Assembly: GCF_012113595.1 (NCBI RefSeq)
Contig: NZ_CP050831.1
Coordinates: forward strand, 3,410,001-3,474,000
Direction: 5' to 3'
From: Bacteroides faecium
GTDB lineage: Bacteria > Bacteroidota > Bacteroidia > Bacteroidales > Bacteroidaceae
Length of the DNA stretch: 64,000 bases
The notes beneath the pieces were generated by a model. That model worked only from the letters and a program-made list of their open reading frames with translations. It did no database searches and had not been told where the DNA came from. Positions 57,840-64,000 of the stretch are shown here, piece after piece. Both the position numbers and the translations under genes were made by a program. Within the stretch, counting starts at the first letter, position 1, and each line of letters starts with the position of its first letter.

Positions 57840-58045
57840 CACACACCGCATGGTTCCCCCGGCCTCGTCTGAACGGCGTCAAGCGTAGGTCTTATTCCCG
57901 GCGTCAAGAAGGGCAGACTGTTTGAGCGAAGCGAGTTTCTGCCCTTTAGCCGGGGGGGAGACCGAAGTAGCCGGGCAGGCGCAGCCTTGATTTTTTCTTT
58001 TTGGTACTTTTTCTTTTGTATCAAGACAAAAGAAAAAAGTACATA
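57840..58045. repeat. Bacteroides-type intergenic repeat with hairpins
   Basis: A GC-rich block, unlike its surroundings, with a stem AGGGCAGA ... TCTGCCCT (about 57909-57944) and an AT-rich second hairpin (ACTTTTTCTTTTGT with ACAAAAGAAAAAAGT, about 58007-58040). I have seen similar sequence between genes in other Bacteroides genomes; the number of copies cannot be judged here. The gap 57777-58128 holds no gene that I can support. Confidence 0.55.
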
Positions 58046-58052
58046 AAGATAA

Positions 58053-58085
58053 CAAAAAAAGCGGAAGTACAAAACCCCCGCTTTT
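58053..58085 (-). terminator. Terminator of the 58129 gene
   Basis: On the minus strand AAAAGCGG pairs with CCGCTTTT (8 bp, at 58085-58078 and 58064-58057) and runs into a T tract (58060-58054). Confidence 0.7.
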
Positions 58086-58128
58086 CCTATCGTGTCAATC
58101 TTTACGATTTTCTAACATTTAAAGCAAC

Positions 58129-58761
58129 TTATTTTTTCGTTTCCGTGTCATCATTCTTCCGTTTCGGCTCCTTCTTAGCCAGCAGAACGATATTATACAC
58201 ATAATCCGTCATCCACTGCTCCGAATACCCCAAACGCTCCTTGTACTGACGTACGGCTGCCGCCGTCTTATGCACGTCATCCGCTTTCCACACCGTCTTG
58301 GTGCAAACATCATGTACCGTCTTCTGCGTCATGCCGTAAAGAGCCTTCTTGAAAATAGACGGCATACGGAATTTCCATTGCATCAGATTCCCCATCAACA
58401 TCATCAAGTCATTAGAGAACCCCTGATACATAAACAAATACGACTGAATATCATTCTGTGTGCGGCAATTGCGTTTCACCGAAGCATCTATTTCTTTAAA
58501 GAAACTCTCCTTCAGCCCGTAATCCTGCATCAGCATCTTACGGGAAGCCGCTTTTTCCGCCAGTCCCAATTTGCCATTCTGCGTAGGCACCTTAAACAAA
58601 CGTTTAAAATTAGCCACGTCCGGCAAGAAGCGGATATTTGTAATACCAAGATTAGTGGCGATAACTGACTGGAAATAAACCCGTGTCAGAGATATGAAAT
58701 CTTCTACATTGCCGACTTTCGTTTCATCGGATTTCTTCTTGAATAAACCAAATAAGCTCAT
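58129..58761 (-). CDS. Conserved protein of unknown function
   Basis: A 210-residue soluble, mostly helical protein, MSLFGLFKKKSDE at the start and a KR-rich end. I do not recognise a domain. It has its own promoter box (58849-58856) and terminator, so it is a single-gene unit. A small perfect hairpin (GTTATG-TTG-CATAAC) lies in its leader at about 58813. Confidence 0.6.
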   Translation of the reverse strand: MSLFGLFKKKSDETKVGNVEDFISLTRVYFQSVIATNLGITNIRFLPDVANFKRLFKVPTQNGKLGLAEKAASRKMLMQDYGLKESFFKEIDASVKRNCRTQNDIQSYLFMYQGFSNDLMMLMGNLMQWKFRMPSIFKKALYGMTQKTVHDVCTKTVWKADDVHKTAAAVRQYKERLGYSEQWMTDYVYNIVLLAKKEPKRKNDDTETKK

Positions 58762-58848
58762 TGTTATATTTACAATTTTATTATTTACAATTTACTATTT
58801 GAGTGCGTGGAAGTTATGTTGCATAACTATCCTTTGGCAATCTGTCCG

Positions 58849-58856
58849 CAAAGGTA
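58849..58856 (-). promoter_or_regulatory. -7 box for the 58129 gene
   Basis: Minus strand TACCTTTG is an exact match. The leader would be about 80 bases and includes the small hairpin at about 58813. Confidence 0.6.
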
Positions 58857-58873
58857 CAAAAAACAGTTGGGTT

Positions 58874-60262
58874 TCACCAACATTCCAAGTCCTTTTCGAT
58901 GTCCGGCATTGTCTCTTTTTTGAAAACAGGACTCTGAATCCCCGCTTTCTTCTGCGCCCGGTAATCATTGAGCAACCGGATGGCATACTTCCCGAGGAAA
59001 AGAATAGCAACCAGGTTGCAGATAGCCATCAGTGCCATCGTGACATCCGCCAGACTCCATACCATATCCAGCGTAGCCAGCGAACCGAAAAGCACCATCC
59101 CGCCGACTAAAACCCTGTATGCATGAAGCACCCACTTCCTTTGAGTAATAAAACGTATGTTAGCCTCACCATAATAATAATTTCCCAAGATACTGCTGAA
59201 AGCAAAGAAGAAAAGAGCCACGGCCACAAAGATACTCCCTGACGCACCAATTTCATTCGTCAACGCCTGTTGAGTAAGCTGCACCCCGTTTGCCGAACCA
59301 TCCAACGGCGCTCCGCTGAATAAAATAATAAAAGCCGTGCATGTACAAATCAATAACGTATCCGTGAAAACAGCCAAAGTCTGTATCAATCCCTGCTTTA
59401 CCGGGTGGCTGACATGAGCCGTAGCCGCCGCATTCGGAGCCGACCCCATACCGGCCTCATTACTGAACAATCCCCGCTTAATCCCCTGCATCAACGCCAT
59501 GCCGACTCCACCTGCCAACGCCTGTTCCCATCCGAAAGCATGACTGACAATAAGCGCGATAACATCCGGCAAATGCCTGATGTTAAGAGCCACAATCACC
59601 AGCGCCAAACCAATATATCCCAACGCCATCACCGGCACAATCACACTGCTGACACGGGCAATCCGGTGAATACCGCCAAAAATGATAACCAATGTCAGAA
59701 TCGTCAGTACCCCACCCAATATGGCATGGTTGAAACCGAACGCATGCTCTGCAGCAGCGCAAATCGTATTACTCTGCACAGAATTGAACGCGAATCCGAA
59801 AGTAACGCTGATCAATACAGCGAAAAGCATCCCCATCCACGGCTGTTTCAACCCCTTCTTCATATAATAAGCAGGTCCACCAATGAAAGAATCCTTCCCC
59901 CGTATCTTGTACAACTGTCCCAGTGTGGATTCAATAAAAGCACTCGAAGCCCCCAGCAAGGCAATCACCCACATCCAAAAGATAGCCCCCGGACCACCGA
60001 TGGCGATAGCCGTAGCCACTCCTGCAAGATTTCCCGTCCCTACACGACTGGCGATAGAGATTGCAAATGCCTGGAAGGACGACACATGTTTCTCCGCGTG
60101 TTTCCCTTTTCCGGCGGACTCGCCAAGTAATACAATCATTTCTCGAATCATGCGGAACTGCACGAAGCGTGTCCGTATACTGAACCAGACGGCACATCCT
60201 AAAAGCATGATAATTAGGATATACGTCCAAAGAACACCATTTATTTCATTGATAAAAGTCAT
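58874..60262 (-). CDS. AGCS-family sodium:alanine symporter
   Basis: A 462-residue membrane protein with about 11 hydrophobic segments. Family marks are SRVGTGNLAGVATAIAIGGPG (N-terminal binding region), GGPAYYMKKGLK and a long KRGLFSNEAGMGSAPNAAATA. It imports alanine or glycine with sodium. It is alone; the closest gene upstream is 34 bp away but has a different role. Confidence 0.9.
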   Translation of the reverse strand: MTFINEINGVLWTYILIIMLLGCAVWFSIRTRFVQFRMIREMIVLLGESAGKGKHAEKHVSSFQAFAISIASRVGTGNLAGVATAIAIGGPGAIFWMWVIALLGASSAFIESTLGQLYKIRGKDSFIGGPAYYMKKGLKQPWMGMLFAVLISVTFGFAFNSVQSNTICAAAEHAFGFNHAILGGVLTILTLVIIFGGIHRIARVSSVIVPVMALGYIGLALVIVALNIRHLPDVIALIVSHAFGWEQALAGGVGMALMQGIKRGLFSNEAGMGSAPNAAATAHVSHPVKQGLIQTLAVFTDTLLICTCTAFIILFSGAPLDGSANGVQLTQQALTNEIGASGSIFVAVALFFFAFSSILGNYYYGEANIRFITQRKWVLHAYRVLVGGMVLFGSLATLDMVWSLADVTMALMAICNLVAILFLGKYAIRLLNDYRAQKKAGIQSPVFKKETMPDIEKDLECW

Positions 60263-60296
60263 AGTTAAGTATTAAGTATTCCAATATTGTTTGTGG

Positions 60297-60944
60297 TTAT
60301 TCGCTTTTTATCCGGAAGTAGAATTTATGATTTTCGAATACAGGCTCCACAATATCATAACGAACAAATTTGGCAAGCAGATGTTCAGCGGCGCGGCGTG
60401 AAACTCCTGTCTGGCGGCAATAGCGGTTGAGCGAAAGTAATGCTCCCCGTTCCAGTTGTTCCAGTAGAAGCTGTTCGCGCTCAGTGTAACGGATAAGTTC
60501 TCCACGCGGGCTGTCGCTTTGTTGCCATACACGGAGATGTATAGGAGTTGCCAATATATTTTCATCCTTGATGCGGAGATAGGCGAGCGGTTTGCCCGTT
60601 TCGTCTTTGGCATATACCGGTTTGTGGGGCGTTTCTTCGATGGTAGCCACTAAGACCTGTCGTCCTTCCACTATATATGTTTTCAGGGTATATTCCACTT
60701 CCGGCACACAATAAAGTTGTGCGGCAGCTTCAATCATATACTTCTCCTCTTCGGAGCGTACCCCTGCGATTTTCCCATTGTCTTTTACACCAATAAGTAA
60801 CCGTCCCCCGTCGGTGTTGGCAAAAGCAGAAAGGGTCTTGGCTATTTTGCGTGCGTCGGAAATTTCGAACTTAAAATCCTGTTGTTGATGCTCACCTTCA
60901 GCAATCAGTGCATGTATATAATCGGTATCTGTAAGCGGTTTCAT
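60297..60944 (-). CDS. AlbA_2-domain (Schlafen-like) putative DNA-binding protein
   Basis: The ATG at 60944 gives 215 residues; the longer frame to 61064 would begin ahead of the -7 box. The domain is clear: EGEHQQQDFKFEISDARKIAKTLSAFANTDGGRLLIGVKDNGKIAGV (residues about 14-62), the E-x-Q-Q-D-F-K and NTDGG motifs of AlbA_2. A winged-helix-type C terminus follows (RYCRQTGVSRRAAEHLLAKF). It is likely a transcriptional regulator. Confidence 0.8.
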   Translation of the reverse strand: MKPLTDTDYIHALIAEGEHQQQDFKFEISDARKIAKTLSAFANTDGGRLLIGVKDNGKIAGVRSEEEKYMIEAAAQLYCVPEVEYTLKTYIVEGRQVLVATIEETPHKPVYAKDETGKPLAYLRIKDENILATPIHLRVWQQSDSPRGELIRYTEREQLLLEQLERGALLSLNRYCRQTGVSRRAAEHLLAKFVRYDIVEPVFENHKFYFRIKSE

Positions 60945-60949
60945 GGCTG

Positions 60950-60957
60950 CAAAGGTA
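60950..60957 (-). promoter_or_regulatory. -7 box before the AlbA_2 gene
   Basis: Minus strand TACCTTTG, an exact match, ends 6 bp before the ATG at 60944. The message would be leaderless or nearly so. Confidence 0.55.
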
Positions 60958-61050
60958 GATAAAAAAGGTGAAAACCCCTTTTTTTGCATAATTTTCGAGG
61001 AATAATTCAAAAAAAAAATTGTTTTTATGCGTTTATTTCGGGAAACAGTG

Positions 61051-61058
61051 TATTTTTG
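61051..61058 (+). promoter_or_regulatory. -7 box for the histone H1-like gene
   Basis: TATTTTTG is an exact match. Start near 61064, leader of about 28 bases. Confidence 0.65.
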
Positions 61059-61091
61059 CGGCACATTATTAACGAAAAAAATAAAAGGATT

Positions 61092-61268
61092 ATGAAAGAA
61101 TTGGTAGAAAAAGTAGCAGCTCTTTATGCTGACTTCTCAAAAGATGCTAACGCTCAGATTGAAAATGGTAACAAAGCAGCAGGAACTCGTGCTCGTAAAG
61201 CTTCTTTGGAAATCGAAAAAGCAATGAAAGAATTCCGTAAAGCATCTTTGGAAGCTTCTAAGAACTAA
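61092..61268 (+). CDS. Histone H1-like small DNA-associated protein
   Basis: A 58-residue protein from the ATG at 61092; upstream in-frame codons lie before the promoter box. It is lysine- and alanine-rich (NGNKAAGTRARKASLEIEKAMKEF), helical, and matches the short proteins annotated as histone H1 in Bacteroides. It probably binds DNA or nucleic acid-protein complexes; the role is unproven. A good terminator follows. Confidence 0.8.
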   Translation: MKELVEKVAALYADFSKDANAQIENGNKAAGTRARKASLEIEKAMKEFRKASLEASKN

Positions 61269-61302
61269 TAGTTAGAAGACTACTAAGATATTAGAAAAAT
61301 GG

Positions 61303-61335
61303 GAGGGCCTGTCGTAAGCGATAGGCCCTCTTTCT
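61303..61335 (+). terminator. Terminator of the histone H1-like gene
   Basis: GAGGGCCTGTCG and CGATAGGCCCTC pair over 12 bp with one G-U, loop TAAG, followed by TTTCT. Confidence 0.85.
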
Positions 61336-61604
61336 GTGTTGATAACCTTATAATAATGTGCTGCGATTGGACTTTTTTAATATGACTATAAAGAATAAAA
61401 CACGCATCTTACTTGTTATAATAAGAAATTAGCTCATACGTTTATATAATAGGAGAGTGCCTTTACTTGTGGAAGTTCGCTCTCTCCATAAAAATGAAAC
61501 CCTTCTTCACCGAAGTGTGAAGATTATATATTGAGAAGCGACAGATTGAAGTATTTAGCTTGTGAAAGTCAGTCCTTTTCAATTTCGTGTATATTTACTA
61601 AATA
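61336..61604. other. AT-rich gap, nothing recognised
   Basis: No gene, promoter match or hairpin of note is visible between the terminator and the end of the convergent gene. Confidence 0.6.
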
Positions 61605-63353
61605 TTAAATCTCTTCACATACCACCATCTTCATTCCCTGATACACGACAACGATTTTGTGTAGAGTTGTTGTTCCGATTGCTTTTTGTACCGTTTCGCT
61701 GGCAGCATAGCGGTTGGCTTGTGTGATGGCTTCCTGCCGGAGTTGCTCCACCTTTTCGTCGCTGTCCTTTCCTTTGGCGTATTTCAGTTCGATAATGTAG
61801 GAGTGAAGCATGTCTTTGTAGATATCCAGTAAAGGAAGCATAAAGATGTCGGCATATCCTTCCTGATTCTCCTGTTCGGAGATGGGGCGATAGAAACGGT
61901 TTTGTGCAGTCATAGCCAACGTAAATCCGTGTACGTATGCTTCGCCTTTTTGCTTGTCTCTCTGGGAAGAGTAGCGGTGCAGGCATTCGGCGATATAGTC
62001 GAAGTAGGCTTTCCAATCGCCGTCATAAGCCATTGCTGATGCCAGTTCTCCCTTTTCCCAGTTGTCAAAGCGGAGATTTGCTTCGTTGTAAGTATCTAGT
62101 AAGTAACTGTACAGTTGCTCACGTACTACTTGATTTGGAATGGTCAATAATGTCTTGCCTCGTTTAGTACCGCTGATAGTCAACATTCCGAAATAGAATA
62201 ACAGGCTGATAAAGTTATCCGGTTCTGCAATTGTTTCGGCTGGAAAACCCGTTTTCAATTCGCCGGTGATGTATCCTTGTTGCACCAATGTCTGGATGGT
62301 CGAGGCGTCATGAGCAAATTCTTTGTCCTTGCGGATCAACATTCGTAACTTGTTGTAATCCACGCGGATGTTTTCTTCTACCATATTACGTGGCATATAG
62401 CCTCCATTACGGATGTAATTATCCACAAAGTAGAGTACCATATTGGAGTTGTACATGGTAGTGCTGCCATAACTTTGTTCTGCAAAACAGTAATTATCAT
62501 ACCAAGGCTTCATAGCTTCTAACAGCTCGTCGGTAGAGTGGTGAAACTGGCAGGTAGTGGCATAATAATCCAGCATTGCGCGCACCTCTTCTTCGTTGAA
62601 TCCGGTCATTTCATTAAATTCCGGAGAGAGTGAATAATTGGTACCGATATTGAATCCGCTGGTGAGATCGTCCATTGTGACGGGGCTGACACCAGTCACG
62701 AAGCAACGTTTGATAGTGGAGTCCGTGCCTGCTTTCACCGTATCGAAGAAGCTGCGCAGATAACCGGTTCCGTGTGTCTCGCTCTTGTAATTTTCCAGAC
62801 AGGAAGGTTCTGATAGGATTTTGTTTGTAAAATGGTCGTATTCATCAATGAACAGATAAATCTGCTGATTGGTCTTGACACATTCTTTATATAGATAATC
62901 CAGTTGTTCTACTGCTCCCTTTTTCTTATTCATTTCTTCCTTTATCCCTTCGGGAAGATATTGCGCATAGACATCGCAGAAGAAATTGAATTCGGTGTTG
63001 CAATGTGCGTCCAATGATTGCCGGTAACTATTTAATTCGGCATTAACGACGGCAAAGTTTAGATAAATGATGAGATATGAATTTCGTTCGGGAGTGGGAT
63101 GCTTTCCTATGTACAGGTCGCCATACCATTTCTCAAACTTGTCCGCTTCCAATATATTATAATAATGTCGGAGCATGGAGATCGTCAAGCTCTTTCCGAA
63201 CCTTCGCGGGCGAATGTAAAAGAAATACTTGTTCGCGTTCTCTATAAGCGGGATATAATGTGTCTTGTCCACGTAATAACAGTCGTCTTCGCGGACATCG
63301 ATAAAGTTCATCATTCCATACGGAATACGTTTGCGCTTTACTGGTTGGTTCAT
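61605..63353 (-). CDS. AAA-ATPase-like protein with PD-(D/E)XK nuclease domain
   Basis: A 582-residue protein. The N-terminal part has the AAA-ATPase-like pattern YVDKTHYI, then PRRFGKSLTISMLRHYY (a modified Walker A) and IYLFIDEYDHF (Walker B). The C-terminal PD-(D/E)XK domain shows GYADIFMLP and YIIELKYAKGKD with the E-x-K end. Bacteroidetes genomes hold many such proteins in scattered copies, with unknown biological role. A -7 box lies 19-26 bp upstream of the start. Confidence 0.85.
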   Translation of the reverse strand: MNQPVKRKRIPYGMMNFIDVREDDCYYVDKTHYIPLIENANKYFFYIRPRRFGKSLTISMLRHYYNILEADKFEKWYGDLYIGKHPTPERNSYLIIYLNFAVVNAELNSYRQSLDAHCNTEFNFFCDVYAQYLPEGIKEEMNKKKGAVEQLDYLYKECVKTNQQIYLFIDEYDHFTNKILSEPSCLENYKSETHGTGYLRSFFDTVKAGTDSTIKRCFVTGVSPVTMDDLTSGFNIGTNYSLSPEFNEMTGFNEEEVRAMLDYYATTCQFHHSTDELLEAMKPWYDNYCFAEQSYGSTTMYNSNMVLYFVDNYIRNGGYMPRNMVEENIRVDYNKLRMLIRKDKEFAHDASTIQTLVQQGYITGELKTGFPAETIAEPDNFISLLFYFGMLTISGTKRGKTLLTIPNQVVREQLYSYLLDTYNEANLRFDNWEKGELASAMAYDGDWKAYFDYIAECLHRYSSQRDKQKGEAYVHGFTLAMTAQNRFYRPISEQENQEGYADIFMLPLLDIYKDMLHSYIIELKYAKGKDSDEKVEQLRQEAITQANRYAASETVQKAIGTTTLHKIVVVYQGMKMVVCEEI

Positions 63354-63371
63354 AACTCTTTCATTTTCTTA

Positions 63372-63379
63372 CAAAAGTA
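63372..63379 (-). promoter_or_regulatory. -7 box for the AAA/PD-(D/E)XK gene
   Basis: Minus strand TACTTTTG is an exact match. Leader of about 12 bases. Confidence 0.6.
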
Positions 63380-63427
63380 ACAATAAAAAATGAATATTGA
63401 TGGATGGCAGTTATAGAAATGATAGAA

Positions 63428-63435
63428 TATCTTTG
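63428..63435 (+). promoter_or_regulatory. -7 box for the right-edge recombinase
   Basis: TATCTTTG is an exact match, about 70 bp before the ATG at 63504. A second, weaker box (TATCTTTA) lies at 63469-63476. Confidence 0.45.
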
Positions 63436-63503
63436 GATATATCCGGGTGGTAATAGCGAGAATACTTGTATCTTTATAGTCGAATAAATTAATAAATTGA
63501 GAA

Positions 63504-64000
63504 ATGTTGAAAGTAGTAACATTTATGAAGCAAGTAGCGACGGGGCTACAGGTGGAGGGAAACTTCGGTACTGCGCATGTTTATCGTAGCAGTCTGAATG
63601 CCATCATTGCTTATTGTGGGGAAGAAGATTTGCTTTTTAGTGAAGTAACTTCGGAGTGGCTGAAGGGATTCGAAGTTTACCTTCGTAGTCGTGGTTGTAG
63701 CTGGAACACTGTTTCCACTTATCTGCGTACGTTTCGTGCGGTTTACAACCGTGCCGTCGATCTTCGGAAAGCTCCTTATGTACCTCATCTGTTCCGTTCT
63801 GTTTATACCGGTACTCGTGCCGATCATAAACGTGCGTTGTGTGATGACGATATGAAGAAAGTGTTTGCCAAATTGTCTCGTACGTCCGGTGTGCCATTCG
63901 CTGTATGTCAGGCGCAAGAGTTGTTCATTCTTATGTTTTCGCTTCGTGGTATGCCGTTTGTCGATCTCGCTTATTTGCGTAAGAGTGATTTGCGTGATAA
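63504..64000 (+). CDS. Tyrosine recombinase, N-terminal part (cut by right edge)
   Basis: The frame opens with ATG at 63504 (MLKVVTFMKQVATGLQVEG) and is open to the edge, giving about 165 residues. The core-binding domain is visible (WLKGFEVYLRSRGCSWNTVSTYLRTFRAVYNRAV). The first catalytic Arg lies in SLRGMPFVDLAYLRKSDLRD, at residue 148. In Bacteroides a recombinase of this kind often stands at the head of a capsule locus before UpxY; what follows here is out of view. Confidence 0.85.
   Translation, partial: MLKVVTFMKQVATGLQVEGNFGTAHVYRSSLNAIIAYCGEEDLLFSEVTSEWLKGFEVYLRSRGCSWNTVSTYLRTFRAVYNRAVDLRKAPYVPHLFRSVYTGTRADHKRALCDDDMKKVFAKLSRTSGVPFAVCQAQELFILMFSLRGMPFVDLAYLRKSDLRD

Noticed and set aside
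60984..61091. Longer start for the histone H1-like protein
   Set aside because: The -7 box at 61051 lies inside it, and the 58-residue form is the normal size.
63546..63917. Minus-strand frames opposite the right-edge recombinase
   Set aside because: They are antisense to a clear recombinase frame and show no protein family features.

Overview
The window looks like a Bacteroides chromosome. It has Bacteroidota-type T6SS genes, type V (Mfa-like) pilus genes, a SusC/SusD pair, -7 boxes of the form TAnnTTTG, AT-rich leaders without strong Shine-Dalgarno sites, and a short histone H1-like protein. I cannot name a species.

Region 1 (1-16221) is part of a subtype iii type VI secretion locus. The plus strand carries the end of tssN, then tssK, a TssD-like protein with an extra C-terminal domain, a putative effector, six tandem immunity-type genes, the membrane-complex genes (TssQ/TssO pair, tssP) and tssR. 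The minus strand carries tssD (Hcp), tssG, tssF and an HEFGH metallopeptidase. tssB, tssC, tssE, tssH and tssI are not in the window. The immunity array is three near-identical 1503-bp units, each with an A gene and a B gene. Every internal junction fuses the 5' end of the downstream tssQ-type gene in frame to the 3' end of the effector gene. This gives five 39-codon membrane peptides that keep stop/start overlaps through the whole array.

Region 2 (16236-29735, minus strand) holds an AraC regulator and seven lipoproteins of fimbrillin/adhesin type. Some end in a FISUMP-like domain and two end in a metzincin-type zinc protease. Gaps are short from 24548 down to tssG, so the T6SS baseplate genes may share a transcript with the adhesins. 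Three promoters in this cluster share an AAACATAAAA-containing element at an identical distance from the -7 box.

Region 3 (29736-32945) is a probable DNA switch: a tyrosine recombinase gene followed by a 1267-bp segment bounded by perfect 26-bp inverted repeats and containing an AraC regulator. A fixed promoter-like box immediately outside the left repeat points into the segment. Inversion would put the regulator in the same direction as this promoter and as the pilus operon on the other side.

Region 4 (32946-47933) is a type V pilus operon: major fimbrillin, Mfa2-type anchor, three proteins with a shared C-terminal domain, a DUF3575-type protein, an OmpA/TPR lipoprotein, a thioredoxin-like lipoprotein and a small protein. 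A separate metzincin lipoprotein follows.

Region 5 (48084-64000) is ordinary chromosome: a uracil-DNA glycosylase-family protein, SusC/SusD, a Tsx-like outer membrane protein, an NCS2 nucleobase permease, a lysine-2,3-aminomutase-like radical SAM protein, an AGCS alanine symporter, an AlbA_2 protein, the histone H1-like protein, and an AAA/PD-(D/E)XK protein. The start of a second tyrosine recombinase runs off the right edge.
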